Of a stretch of 64,000 bases of DNA, positions 10,701-21,427 are shown one piece after another. The notes under the pieces were generated by a model, which was given only the letters and a program-made list of their open reading frames with translations, searched no databases and was not told where the DNA came from. This DNA comes from Hemileia vastatrix. Taxonomy: Eukaryota > Basidiomycota > Pucciniomycetes > Pucciniales > Zaghouaniaceae. Location of the stretch: positions 1,054,001-1,118,000 of the forward strand of contig JASXTE010000014.1 in NCBI GenBank assembly GCA_030280995.1. Reading direction: 5' to 3'. Each line of letters begins with the position of its first letter. The first letter of the stretch is position 1. The position numbers and the translations under genes are program-made.

Positions 10701-12551
10701 GCAGTTGTTTGGGCTCTTGAGAAACTTCATTACTACTTGGATGACCAAAAATTTGAGTTGGTAACTGACTGTAGTGCTGTGAAATCTCTCTTAAACCTCA
10801 AAACACCTAACAGACATATGTTCAGGTGGCAACTTGCTGTTCAGGAATACAGAGGAAGGATGACTATTATCCACAGAGCTGGAAATGTTCACTCTAATGT
10901 TGATATGCTCTCCAGATTGCCTCTGCCAAATAATGACTCCAATCCTGCTTATGTACCTGAGGATGACACTGTTCATATACATGGTATATTTATAGTTGAT
11001 ATGGAAGAAGAGTTATTACAGTTAATACTGGATTCATATGATAAAGATTCTGACTTAAATAAATTAGTTACTATTTTGAATGATCCTAAGAATGCTTCAA
11101 TTCAAGCATTAATAAAAACGCTTCCTGCAAAGTACCAAAATGCTTTAAATAAAGGAAAGTTTTCTATTGAAGATGGTTATATATATCATAGAAGGAAGCT
11201 TACCAATGTAATTGTTATTCCTCCTTCAATGAAAGAAACTATCCTCAAACTTTGTCATGATGACATATTAGCTGGTCATTTTGATCTTGAAAAAACATTG
11301 ATTAGAATCAAAAACACTGCATGGTGGGCTAATATGTCTGAAGACACAAAATTATATGTTGAATCTTGTGATTCATGCCAAAAATCTAAAAGGTTAACAG
11401 GTAAGAGAGCAGGGTTATTACAACATATTGAAGCACCTAGTGCTCCCTGGCAAATCATTAATATGGATTTTGTCACTGGTCTTCCTGTTGCAGGTAAAGA
11501 CAGCTTTAACTCTTGTTGGGTAATAGTAGATAGATTCACAAAAATGTGCAAATTTATTCCAACCCACAAAGATGTATCCACCAAAGAATTAGCTTTCTTA
11601 TGGTGGTCTTACATGTTTAATATTATTGGTTTTCCAAAAGCCATTATCTCTGATAGGGATCCAAAATTCACTTCTGAGTTTTGGACCTCTTTGATGGATA
11701 TTTGTGGCTGTGAGTTAAAATTGTCTACAGCTCACCATCCTCAGACTGATGTTCTAGCTGAAAGAATGATTCAAACTCTGGAAGATATGATTAGAAGGTA
11801 TTGTGCCTTTGGTTTAGAATATAAAGACAATGACAGATTTACTCATGATTGGGTCACTCTTTTGCCTGGTCTTGAATTTGCATATAATAGCACTGTTCAT
11901 TCTGTCACTGAGAAAAAGCCTTTTGAGCTTTGGTTAGGTTATGTCCCAAACACTCCTGCTCAAATTCTCAATAATAAATTACCTAAGTTGGAACTACACC
12001 CTGGTGTAAAATCTTTTGTGCAAATGCAACAGCTATGCAGAAAACATGCTCAGAGTTGTATTGATAAAGCATTTGAATATGAAAAGAAAAGATGGGATAA
12101 ATCCCATAAAGAATACACATTTAACAAGGGTGATGAAGTGTTGATCTCTACTGTCCATTTCAATTTACAAGGTAACCACAAATTAAAAGATCCTTTTGTA
12201 GGACCATTTGTTGTTAAAAGAATGGTTGGTGATAATGCAGTAGAAGTTGTATTGGATTCTCCATATGATAGGAAACATCCTGTCTTTCCCATTTCTTTAC
12301 TTAAACCTTATACTTCCAACAGTGACTTATTTCCAAAAAGAAGAGGAATACCTAAGAAGAACCCTCAGGAAGTCACAGAAACAGCAGAAATTGATAAAAT
12401 TCTCAATGATAGAATTATCACTTCTGAAAGAGGTACTGAATATTTATTGAGATATAAGAACAAATCATCTGAACATGATGCATGGATACCTGGCAAAGAA
12501 ATTTCAAATCTGCCTGCTCTGTTGAAAAAATACAAAAAGAAAAAATCTTAG
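7734..12551 (+). CDS. Gag-Pol polyprotein of Ty3/gypsy chromovirus (1605 codons from this Met)
   Basis: Domains in order, with residues counted from 7734: coiled coil (1-110); capsid-type gag (about 118-290: WPKLDQYPTFDGDSSSDWQ, WYESVL); zinc knuckle CYKCNKPWQKGHVC (about 323); aspartic protease LDSGAGGSVVS (about 436); reverse transcriptase with catalytic YIDD (about 793); RNase H with acidic residues in VLYKDAS, QLECLAV and VTDCSAV (930-1070); integrase zinc finger HDDILAGHFD...CDSCQK (about 1175-1220); integrase catalytic D, D, E in NMDFVTGLP, SDRDPKF and LAERMIQ; GPF motif (DPFVGPFVV); C-terminal chromodomain (1550-1605: EIDKILNDRI, YLLRYKNKSSEHDAWIP). All catalytic residues are present. 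The true start probably lies upstream, since the frame is open back to 7617. Gag and pol are in one frame, as in many chromoviruses. Confidence 0.95.
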   Translation: MSEIPRIRNYVSDLQEKFSTLTINNELNEISANKLHKNKGKKPEQSSSFLPHISTIKQTDNESVKSFATSKKSCDGHAPAVSVNNEISEHLAKLQELLLMNNSNQKVDHPSSQKNWPKLDQYPTFDGDSSSDWQHFIQRIDNLKRSYKLPDEEIVSKLISLFSNVALMWYESVLLDNNHYTWNDWKSLIENQFGGSKFRLAQQRLYENTRYVSSSVEKPIVFLMKITKILRAIDPKMDYDIWRDKILYKLPNSLRDLIVARTEHVRENSSFINICNEVLLNHRYEPKNYLSKSYNDQNKPSIKLPEKSGKPSAPVAPKKYATNTCYKCNKPWQKGHVCDKKIHLVEQNEDTDEVELDVNNSSSDCESNISYDNESVKDVLMLEHDVHYLNNISEDCVLNLSSVENAEIIKDISNNSIPISPLKAPVIINGKNVDVVLDSGAGGSVVSEKALASVDKEYLSKLLPITSEKWRGYGSTLFPIGKYKTSVFFKYNGGFVRAICEFVVMNNDNLSNWFIMGNDILTMFGVKLDPANNCFTLGMNGKRKFKISSPRPSGHLLKSCNSLTQCKGRTTTEMDDLLHEINTASFGDQLTIEQKDSIVASITSFPMAFAHGSHVLGIVQEEMKITLSCNFGDIPPSLKKKPSPASPSKRKDIEDNIETLLKMNIIEKVDVTPKYCVISPVLISYEKDKARLCGDYRALNTYTVDDIYPLPRINSIHATLQGAKFISCLDGNKGYHQVPVEKNSQNFLLIATHMGIYKYVRMPFGPKNAPSVFQKVMDNTFHQEIIEGWLMVYIDDIIVFSKTFDEHMIHLNRVFQKMDEINMTLSLKKCKFGFQSLKVLGHVVSGLQICVDHNKVAAIQNVKAPTSLREIQSFLGMCGYYRQYIKNYQVIALPLTKLTRKDVAFLWNNDCQKAFNTLKSCLMTAPILALPDFNKPFVLYKDASFIGLGAALHQKQIINDKSSEVVICYISRTLRNSELKYGATQLECLAVVWALEKLHYYLDDQKFELVTDCSAVKSLLNLKTPNRHMFRWQLAVQEYRGRMTIIHRAGNVHSNVDMLSRLPLPNNDSNPAYVPEDDTVHIHGIFIVDMEEELLQLILDSYDKDSDLNKLVTILNDPKNASIQALIKTLPAKYQNALNKGKFSIEDGYIYHRRKLTNVIVIPPSMKETILKLCHDDILAGHFDLEKTLIRIKNTAWWANMSEDTKLYVESCDSCQKSKRLTGKRAGLLQHIEAPSAPWQIINMDFVTGLPVAGKDSFNSCWVIVDRFTKMCKFIPTHKDVSTKELAFLWWSYMFNIIGFPKAIISDRDPKFTSEFWTSLMDICGCELKLSTAHHPQTDVLAERMIQTLEDMIRRYCAFGLEYKDNDRFTHDWVTLLPGLEFAYNSTVHSVTEKKPFELWLGYVPNTPAQILNNKLPKLELHPGVKSFVQMQQLCRKHAQSCIDKAFEYEKKRWDKSHKEYTFNKGDEVLISTVHFNLQGNHKLKDPFVGPFVVKRMVGDNAVEVVLDSPYDRKHPVFPISLLKPYTSNSDLFPKRRGIPKKNPQEVTETAEIDKILNDRIITSERGTEYLLRYKNKSSEHDAWIPGKEISNLPALLKKYKKKKS

Positions 12552-12575
12552 CATTTTTTTTTATTGTTTTTTTTA

Positions 12576-12586
12576 GAGTGAGGGAG
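12576..12586 (+). promoter_or_regulatory. Polypurine tract before 3' LTR
   Basis: GAGTGAGGGAG directly abuts the 3' LTR start (TGTCAGCC at 12587) and follows a T-run. Position and composition fit the plus-strand primer for reverse transcription. Confidence 0.7.
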
Positions 12587-13723
12587 TGTCAGCCAGGCTA
12601 TTCCAGGAGTCCAGTAAATGATATATAAATTATAAAACCTTAAAGAGTGGGTAAGACTTGTATTTAATGAATATAACTTAATATTTTATTGCATAATGAA
12701 ATTATATAAGAATTTTATTATATACAAGTGTTACATTAAATTTATTGGTTATATATATTTTTATATACAATTAAATTGAGCATAATATAATATATTCTAC
12801 AAATAATGGCGCATTTTTATGTATTTAATAATTATAAATTTATATTTAATTAATTGAAAAACATATATTATAATTACAAGTGTAAAATTGATTTATAATA
12901 TATTTAAATTAATTACTTAAATTTATATATTAAATAATACCTCTCATATGATACTAAAAAATAATTAATGACGCTTCTTTTGACCCTTAATTGTGTTAGA
13001 AAAAACAAATAAATTAATTTGGACTAAATTGAGATTAATTGTTTGTTTTGTTGCGTCAAATTATTTTTTGTTTCACTTAAAATGTCCTTTAATCAGAATG
13101 TACCATCTGTTTGGAATTATATTTCTCATAGTTCCTATGTTTCCAATCTTGTTTAGTTATTCACTATTGTCACTTACTGATTTGGGAATTAATGGCGGGG
13201 AAATTGGATTCTTAATTGGGGTTTTAATTATTTGTTTCATGTTTTTCTCTATATTGTTATGTTTCATTTACTCTTTTGATATATTTGTTTTATTCCATTC
13301 TAATCATTGTATTTACAAAGATAGTAGCGCTTCAGAGGACCCATTGCCTATAAAAGGGCCTTGGATAATCCCCTGTAGCATCATCACTTATTACACACTC
13401 AACAAATTAAATAACCAATTTATTACGTTTATATTTTTTTTATTAGTAATACAAATCTAATTTAAATTCTATACAACAAATCAAAGGTTGCTTTAAGTCT
13501 GATAGTAATTAAAATTGTTTGCCGCGCAGAACCCTTACATTTAATAATATTATTGTTAATAAAATCTAAGTTTTTGTCACCTCTCAAAGTTGCTCACCGT
13601 TGTTTCCCTCTCAAATAAATTAAATATATATTTTTGGTTTATTTCTTTATTTTCCCTTGTCCTCCTCCTTCTCTCCTCCTTTTTCTCCTATTTTTCTTAC
13701 CTCTTCTAGACGACTGACCGACA
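12587..13723 (+). repeat. 3' LTR of family A element
   Basis: This is the 1137-bp direct repeat of 4559-5694, starting TGTCAGCC and ending GACTGACCGACA. It is followed by the duplicated target GAAAT. The hydrophobic 155-codon frame of the 5' LTR recurs at 12993-13460, changed only at its end by the T-run difference. Confidence 0.95.
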
Positions 13724-13728
13724 GAAAT
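13724..13728 (+). repeat. Target-site duplication GAAAT, right
   Basis: An exact copy of 4554-4558; it marks the right boundary of the young element. Confidence 0.9.
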
Positions 13729-16410
13729 AGTCTTTTTTTAATGTAAATGATATTTTATCACATTTATCTGTAATAAAAGATAGATTAAGGATATTAGAAA
13801 TGGAAGTGGATAATAACTTGGAAAACACTGACAAAATGTTAAATTTAATGAACCCACCTCTTATGTGGAAAATATCCCATCTCTTACAAATCAGTCATAT
13901 GAGAAAATAATTATAGAAAAATTGAGAAGTATAATGGACTCAGAAAGTTAAAAATCAGTAATAGATGAAATACATAATAATCTATCCAAAGTAAGTAAAC
14001 TACTTAACATTCCTCAGGTTGAGGAAGTCAAAACTAACCAAAGGAGGTTGCCTAAGTTACCTCAATATCCTTCTGTTGATGGGAATTTGAAATCTTAGTG
14101 TAAAAAATATATTCAAAGAATCAATAACTCACAATATTCATACCAATTACCTGAGGAAGAAATAACATTAAAATTTATATCCTTATTTACATATTTAGCC
14201 TTATTATGGTTTGAATCATTCCTGATTGAGGGAATTAATTACTTCTGGATTGAATGGAAGGCACTAATTGAATTGAAATTTGGTGGCCAAAAATTTAGAA
14301 TCACTCAGCAAATATTGTATGAGAAAACTAGATATTTCCCAAGTACTGAGGAAAAACCAATGGTATTTTTATTAAATTTGATAAACATCATGAAAGCCAT
14401 GGATTCAAAGATGGATTATGATGGTTGGAAAGAAAACACAATATATAAATTGCCTATATCAGGTTAAGACATTATTATAGCTAGAACTGAAACTATCAGA
14501 GAATTTTCTGAATTTATTAACATATGCAATAAAATATTATTAAACCAAAAACATGAGACAAGGAATTAAAATTATAAGCAAGATGTTGAGATAGTAAAAA
14601 ATACAAAAAAAGGTACCAGTAGAGAAGAAAAAACCTACTTCTCCTCTTGTCCCTAAAAAAATTAACTCATTCTATAAATATGATGAACCTTGGGTTAAAT
14701 TCATAATTTTAAGAAAAGAATAAATGTTACTGAGAATTAACAGGATTCTGAGCCTATTAATTATTAAGATTAAAAAAGGACTCCAGTGAAGATTGTAAAA
14801 GTAACATATCTTACATTGGTGATGAAAATGATTTATATGTATTAGATTAGTATATTATGTTCCTTAATTATGCAATAACTTGTATAGAGACATATTTAAC
14901 TTCCATTGAGGATTCTGAATTAGTAAAAGATTTAAATCAAGATACTTACAAAATCACACCTATAAGAGTGCCTGTCATGATATGTGCAAATGCAATAAAT
15001 TCCATTCTTGAAGCTGGAGCTTCAGGTGGTGTAGATTCTGTTAAAACACTAATGAAACTTGATAGTAATTTTAAAGAAAATTTAGAACATGTGTAGTCTA
15101 AGAAATGGAGAGGTGTTGGTTAAGTAATATGTCTGATTGGAAAATACAGTACTTCTGTTTTCTTTATATATAATAAAGGATATGTAAGAGCAGGTTGTAA
15201 ATTTCTTGTGATGGAAAATAATAATTTCAGTGATTGATTTTTATTGGTAATGATTTATTAACCGAGTTTGGTATTAAACTAAATCCTACAAATGATTGTT
15301 TCAAAAATTAAGTAAATGGGAAATTAAAATTAAAGGTATGTTCTGGAAATTTTTTTGACACCATTTCTCCTAAATAAAAATAATTTCAAGGTGGAAGAGC
15401 CACCTCTGAATTTTTTTGAACTGGAAAATTATATTAAAAAAACCTATTTTAGTCCTTAACTCTCAAAAATTGAAAAAGAAAATATTTGTAATATTGATAA
15501 ATTATTATCCCATGGAATTTTCCTATGGTTCAAAAGAGCTAGGATAGGATTGGTTAAATACCATGAGATAGATATATTCTTAAGTTGTGTTTTTGATAAT
15601 ATTCCTTAAAGCTTAAAAAAGAAACCATTTGAACTCTGGCTGGGGTTTGTTCCAAATACACCAGTTAATCTTTTAGACAAGTTTCCAAGGTTAGACATAC
15701 ACCCTGGTACTAAATCTTTCATTAATATGCAAAAAATGTTTAGAGTTCATGCTAAAGAATGAGTTTAGAAAGAATTTGAGTATGAAAAAAGATGGGATAA
15801 ATCCCATAAATAATTTGAACTTAAAAAGAGGAGATGAAGTACTTATATAAAAAATTCATTTTAACTTAAAAGTTAATGTTGAATTGAAAGATTCTTTGGT
15901 AAGATCTTGTTCAGAAAATGAGATTTTTGATAATAATTCAGCTTAAATAGTTTTATATGCAATATATGATAATAAACATCCATTTTTCCCTATCTTGCTA
16001 TTAAAATCTTACCATCCAAATGATCCTGTTTTATTCCAAAATAAAGAGGGAGGCCTAAAAATCAGCCTGAAGAACCTGTGGAAAAAGCAAAAATTGAAAA
16101 AATACTCAAGAAAAGAATTCTTACTAAAGAGAAGGGTAGTGAGTATTTGTTAAGATACAAGGGAAAATCAAGTGAATTTGATAGGTGGATACCTGAAAAT
16201 GAAATTTCAAATCTATCCTTCCTTCTTAAAAAATTTAAACAGAAAGAAGTTTCTGTACAACATGCTGAGAAGTTAAAGCTAGTACTTATAATACTTTATT
16301 ATGTGTTATATCTTCATTGGATGATTCTCTAATGCTACAGATTATTCTTAAGATTAAAAAAATAAATTAAAAAAACAAATTATCATTTTTTTATTGTTTT
16401 TGGGTGGGTG
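13729..16410 (+). pseudogene. Decayed family B gypsy element, 3' of the young insertion
   Basis: Order from the 5' side: coiled-coil leader with stops (13.74-14.0 kb); capsid region (14040-14570: LPKLPQYPSVDG, LKFISLFTYLALLWFES, LKFGGQKFRITQQ, LINIMKAMDSKMDYD); protease remnant at 14857-15096, where the DSGAGG active site has become EAGASGG; the pre-RT segment (15390-15630). At about 15625 the sequence jumps directly to the integrase C-terminus (FELWLGFVPNTPVNLL), removing RT, RNase H and the integrase core. The chromodomain is still open at 16078-16332 (EKILKKRILTKEKGSEYLL, RWIPENEIS). Homologous throughout to the young element but strongly diverged. It is the host of that insertion. Confidence 0.85.
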
Positions 16411-16950
16411 AGTTTTAGTCTGTTTATACACAGGACTGAATAATTTAAGCACATGAATTATGCAAAATATATACAATAAGCATGTGAATAACATTTAAAT
16501 ATATATAATAAGTATACATAAGTAAAATAAGTCATATACTACAGTATATACCAAATAAATATCTTTATACATGCATATACCCACCTTTTATAAGTCTTAT
16601 GTACTTAATAATAAGTAGGAATAATTTAAGATAGTCTGATGTACCTTGTAATTAAGGGTAATTAATTTATTAAGTGTTTTTAAATTGTCTTTTTCATTAT
16701 TATAGTGAAATAATTGAAAACTGTGCTTTAAATCACTTAAAATCTGGATATATGTGCTATAAATTTAATAATATTGAAATTTTGCTTTAAAAACTCAATT
16801 CACCCTATATAGTGTGATTTATACAGATAATTTTTAGGCTTAAAAAAGACTTCTAAAAATTGATGTTTTTTATGCTAGAATTGGCTTATGTGTATTGAAC
16901 TTATGCTGCCTGCATTCATCTCATGTTGTAGACAATCCTAAAGTACTAGC
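16411..16950 (+). repeat. Truncated family B LTR
   Basis: It starts after a GGGTGGGTG purine tract with a degenerate TAGTCTGTTTATACACAGG in place of the canonical start. It then follows the LTR at 1292, sharing for example CCACCTTTTATAAGTCTTATGTACTTA and GCCTGCATT. Similarity fades near 16.95 kb, so the right half is missing or unrecognisable. It is best read as the 3' LTR of the decayed element. Confidence 0.6.
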
Positions 16951-17380
16951 TATAGGCCTTGACCAAGGGAGTTGCAGAAAACATGTGTAGAAAACCCCAG
17001 TCCCTTTAATAAACAACAGGTGAGATTAATTTGCTACAGAAAATTAGAGACTGTTACAATACCCCTTCCAATAACCTTCTTCACTTCTTAACAAGTCAAA
17101 AAAGTAGCCAATAGTAGACTAAAAACCAAAAAGAACCTGAAATGCAGAACAATCCACACCAGAAACCAGAGACACAGTGCACATGTTGCGCAAAAATCAG
17201 AAATAATACTTGATGCAGGAACCAAAGCTATACTAGAGAAAATAGTTACAATAGTTTAGTTAAATGAAGAACCAGACTTACAACACAAACAGCCAATTTT
17301 CACCAAAAAAAAATAGTAAGAACAGAATGAGAAATAGTGATCTAATTACCAGATGGTTGTATGATAAATAGAAGAAATGA
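16951..17380. other. Intergenic, nothing recognised
   Basis: AT-rich sequence without a supported reading frame. A weak echo of the family B LTR (AACAACAGG) lies near 17030. Confidence 0.4.
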
Positions 17381-17714
17381 AAACATAATTTGGTGAATTA
17401 AAATTTTGAGAACAAAAAGAAAAATTTTAATTTGTGTTTTATTTAATTTATTTTGATTTATTTATCTTATATTGATTTGATTTGATTTTTTCTAAATTTT
17501 ATTTTATTTTAATTTAATTTGTGTTGATTTTAATTTCTATTGATGTTGATTTTAATTTTAGTTTCTTTTAATTATTTAGGGTTTTAGAAAGAAAAAAGAA
17601 ATGAAAGAAAAAGAAAAAGAAAAAATTAAGAAAATTTAAAATTTGATTTGAAAGAAAGAATGTAAAAAGTTTAAGAAAAGCAAGTTGAGTTTAAGGTTTA
17701 GGTGTTTTAAAATA
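17381..17714 (-). other. Pyrimidine-rich 3' tail of antisense family C element
   Basis: On the minus strand this is a T/C-rich low-complexity run directly following the chromodomain stop. Family C copies at 45-48.8 kb and 59.4-62.1 kb carry the same kind of tail in the same position. Confidence 0.5.
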
Positions 17715-19965
17715 TTTTAAATGAAAATATTTTAAAAGTTCAGAAGCATTTGAAACATAAACAGCTGTTTCTCAAGATGTTTTATTAGAGTCATCAAGGT
17801 AGCCTTCCCATTGCATGAAGTATTGAAGCTTCCCCTTGCACTCTCTTGAATCAAGAATCCAACTTACTTCCTACTCTAAATGATCTTCTAATTTTACCAT
17901 TTATGGAGGGGGTTGTTTCTTGTCTGGGTATATTTCTTGAGCAAGTTCCAGAAGATATATGTGAGAACCAGGATGAATTGATTGCCTTTTTAAAGGTAAC
18001 GTGAGTTGAAATGCATTTTTAGAGATTTAAGTGTCAATTTTGAATGAACCCAAGTGCTTTTTAGATAGTTTCTTTGATGCTTGAGTTGTTCAAATTTTTT
18101 TAGAGTTGAGCCATACTTTATTGCCTGGTTTAAAAGGTGCAGCAGATTGTCAATGTTTGTCCAACTGTTCCTTATATGTTTGATTTGCCACCTTGAAGTC
18201 ATAAAACGGTTTGAAGATAATATTCAGAAAGATTATTAAATCCTACATGAATTGGATTGAATCAAGGATGTTTTCCATAGATTATTTCTAAAGGATATTT
18301 TTTTGTCAAAAAATGTGTTGGGTTGTAATAAGCAAATTTGGCAAATGGTAATGATGTGGTCTGATTGTCTTGTTGGTAATTGATATACATTCAAAAATAT
18401 TTTTCAAGGATTTGGTTGATTATTTTGGTTTTCCTATCTGTTTCAGGATGATAGGCTGTAGAAAGGTTCCTTGTAATATTTAATTTTCAACAAAGTTGAG
18501 TCCAGAAAGTAGAAACAAACAGGGAGCCTCTGTCTGAAATAATATCAGTAGGTAAGCCATGTTTAGAAAATACACATTCTAGAAATAATTTAGCTAAATA
18601 TTTTGTGGTTGCACTAGTGTTAGGTTTAATAAAAATAGACATTTTAGAGAATCTATCAACTATGACTAATATAGCATTGAAGTTATTTGATGGAGGTAAT
18701 TGAGAAATGAAATCCATCAAAATTGATTCCCATGTTTTAGAGGGAGTTGGAAGTGGTTGAAGCAGCCCATACTTCCTGTGTTGAGGTAACTTGTTCCTAT
18801 TACATTCATAAAAGTCTTTAATTTAGACCTTTATTTCCCTGTTTATTCCTGGCCAGAAGAAATCCCTTGCTATTAACTTGTAAGTTTAATCAACGCCAAA
18901 ATGACAAGCTAATGGAGAATCATGTCTAATATTAAAAATCCATAATTATATATCCTTATTGTTGGGTATGACTAATCCACCTTTGAAGACTAACAGACCT
19001 GATTCTATACTGAATTGCTTTGCACCTTGCTTTGAGAGTATTTTGTCTTTAATCCCCAAACAATAATAATCCTTTGAATGAGCTTCTTGAATGTTGGATA
19101 GTGGATTCTGAATTGATTTTTTGTAATCAAATTCAGTTGATTAGTTGTTAACATTGATTCATTAAAAATTGATTTCACATTTGCTGGATTTTTGTCAGAA
19201 AAGGCTTCACCCTGCTGCAGGTAAACATTGTCTTGACATGTTAAAAATTCTGGAACTACACAATTCTTTCCTGGGAGGCAGGTAATAGTAAAATAAAATT
19301 CAGATAAAAACTCAGCCCACCTAACCTGACATCTAGTTAGTACTTTGGAAGACATGAAGTATTTCAAATTATTGTGATCAGTTAGGATTTGAAAAAAAAA
19401 CTATTAATACTGAGAAGAAAATAACACCATTTTTTAAGACAATGAATAATAGCTAGTAATTCTTTATCATGAATTTCATAATCTGATTCTGCAGCAATAA
19501 GATTGTATGATTTAAACACAAAAGGGTGAAACAACTTTTTTTCAGGATTTAATTGGGATATTACCCCTGCTATATAGTAACTGCTAGAATCTGCCTGGAC
19601 TATTGTCAAGGCTGTAGGATCACAATGTCAAAGAATTGGAGCTGTGGTAAACACAGTTTTCAATGCTTTGAATTCTTTCTATGCTATTTCTGTAAATACA
19701 AAGGGAGTATCTTTTTTAAGAAGAGAAGTAATATTTGTAATAGTTTTTAGAGTAATTTTTTATAAATCTTTGATAGAAATTTGCTAAACCTAAAAACCCC
19801 TGTAAGGATTTTAGAATTGTTGGCTCATGCTATTCCAAAACTTTTTGAACCTTTTTATCATCCATGACTAAACCATCAGTGAATCATGTAAAACCCCAAA
19901 AAGTTGATAGACTTTAGGTGGAATTTGCATTTAGTGTGCTTGGGGTAGAGATCTTGTTCTCAGAG
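17715..19965 (-). pseudogene. Decayed family C Ty3/gypsy pol (RT end to chromodomain), antisense
   Basis: Reading the minus strand from about 19965 down: end of RT and connection; RNase H at 19382-19609 (IVQADSSSYYIAGVISQLN, ESDYEIHDKELLAII) and its continuation at 19005-19367 (KYFMSSKVLTR, RWAEFLSEFYF); integrase zinc-binding region and core at 18487-18720 (MMDFISQLPPSNNFNAILV, IISDRGSLFVSTFW); C-terminal segment at 17990-18202; chromodomain remnant at about 17715-17900 (DSRECKGKLQYF, LLKYFHLKY). It is broken by several stops and frameshifts. The 5' part (gag, protease, RT catalytic part) is absent. Confidence 0.85.
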
Positions 19966-21427
19966 TCAAATAAGAGCCATTTTGACAAAATATATCATTG
20001 GGCATAGCACTATTACATTGCACATTTGCTTAAGATTGAAAAGTATAAGTGTATGATTGACTAATTTACATTTAAGGTTTTGATAGTGTGGTTGTCAGTG
20101 CAGTCAAATTGAGACACACAAAGGAAAAAGCAGTTGCTATGTAGATCTTGCTTCTGTGCTTTGTGTATGGATTTGTGTACTGATTTATGAATTAAAAGAT
20201 TGACTTTTACTTTGAGTGTCATGTGGCATGTGACAGATACATTCAAAAGCTCTGATAAATACCCAGCCTTTCTCAGGTTAAAAAAAATGACACATCTTGA
20301 TTCACATCTTGCTCAATTTTACTCTTGGATTCAGTATCCAATCACAAACACTATGATGAATAAGGAAACTATAATAGAACAATCAATAGAGCTAGTTGAG
20401 AACAAAATTTCAGTTAAATCATCATTACAAACCACTGCTGAGGATGATACTTTTTGACACGGCATGAAGGTTCTGACACAACTCCAAACTCTGAGGAAAG
20501 AAAACTCTTACTGGTTTCATGATTGGGGGAAGCTCACTAAAATCATCAAAACATAAAACACATGGCTTTAACAAGTTGTGTAATGACATTATCTAATTAA
20601 TGATGTCATGTGTAATTCTCCATGCCAAAAAAAAAAAAAAAAAATCATGAAGAACTATGCCAAACAATCAAACAATCAAGCAGGCTAAACATAATGAGCT
20701 TCATCAGACAGAAAAATCTGGCACCTATTAGTAGATCCCTATCCCTGACTGAATTATGGTAGCTCAAGTGAGAGGAGGCACCTGCTAGCAGGTGGGGCTC
20801 AAGCCTCTGTCTTTGCTGGGTTGAATGATGTAAAGTGACTAGATGGGCAACTATTGTAAAATGTACTAGTAAAAGATTGATATTATTTTGTTGTAAAATG
20901 TTTGACTCAATTAGATTGAAATATTATAACCATGGAAATATTTTAATATTTTGAGGCATACTGTTAATTCACTCAAAAAACACCCAGTGTGTAGAGATGA
21001 GATGCAAGAAGAGACCGGGAGAAGTATACAAGAGAATTGAGTAAAAATTTACCAAGTTCATGAAATAATTGGATGTGTGATTTGAGAGAGATGAATGAAA
21101 TTTGTTGTTCATCGACCTGAGTCAGGACATGATTCTGATTCGCAAGATGAAAACTTAAACTTGTGCCATTTTTTTTGCGGTAACAAAATAAAATGCTGCT
21201 GTTGCTTGCGCCACCATGACAGTGAGAGCGAAGCCAAGCAAAGGTTTCTGTTGAAGCGAAACTGGTGGGAAATCCAAGTCAAGACTTGAATGACGACTTC
21301 TTTAGCGTTGCAAATGATGCTTAACAAAGTTCAGTCTCCTCCGGCTCAGGCCAGCCAATAACCGGCAGCCGCAGAATGGCCTCGGGGGTTCAGCCGGTCA
21401 ACAGCCGGCAATCGATCGATCTTTACC
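19966..21427. other. Intergenic and upstream region of the oxidoreductase gene, with a 177-bp-repeat relic
   Basis: No gene is supported; reading frames at 20200, 21095 and 21109 lack features of coding sequence. A 17-base A-run lies near 20628. From about 21.1 kb the sequence becomes GC-richer and probably holds the promoter and 5' UTR of the next gene. Confidence 0.4.
20719..20796. repeat. Short relic of palindrome-ended repeat D
   Basis: Both ends carry the repeat D palindrome: a decayed GGCACCTATTAGTAG at 20720 and a near-perfect GGCACCTGCTAGCAGGTG at 20777. Only about 78 bp separate the outer ends, against 177 bp in the full copies at 36.4 and 39.8 kb, so it is an internally deleted copy. 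Confidence 0.5.

Larger units (their letters stand above)
4559..13723 (+). mobile_element. Young Ty3/gypsy chromovirus (family A), nearly complete
   Basis: This is a 9165-bp LTR retrotransposon with direct LTRs (4559-5694 and 12587-13723). A perfect 5-bp target duplication GAAAT flanks it (4554-4558 and 13724-13728). Internal order is ORF1, a coiled-coil leader, then gag-protease-RT-RNase H-integrase-chromodomain in one frame. The two LTRs differ at about five positions, including a one-base change in a T-run, which indicates recent insertion. It is inserted in an older, diverged relative. The only visible lesion is one in-frame TAA at 7614-7616. Retrotransposition makes DNA from its RNA in cytoplasmic particles; in this family the chromodomain typically targets integration to marked chromatin. 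Confidence 0.95.
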
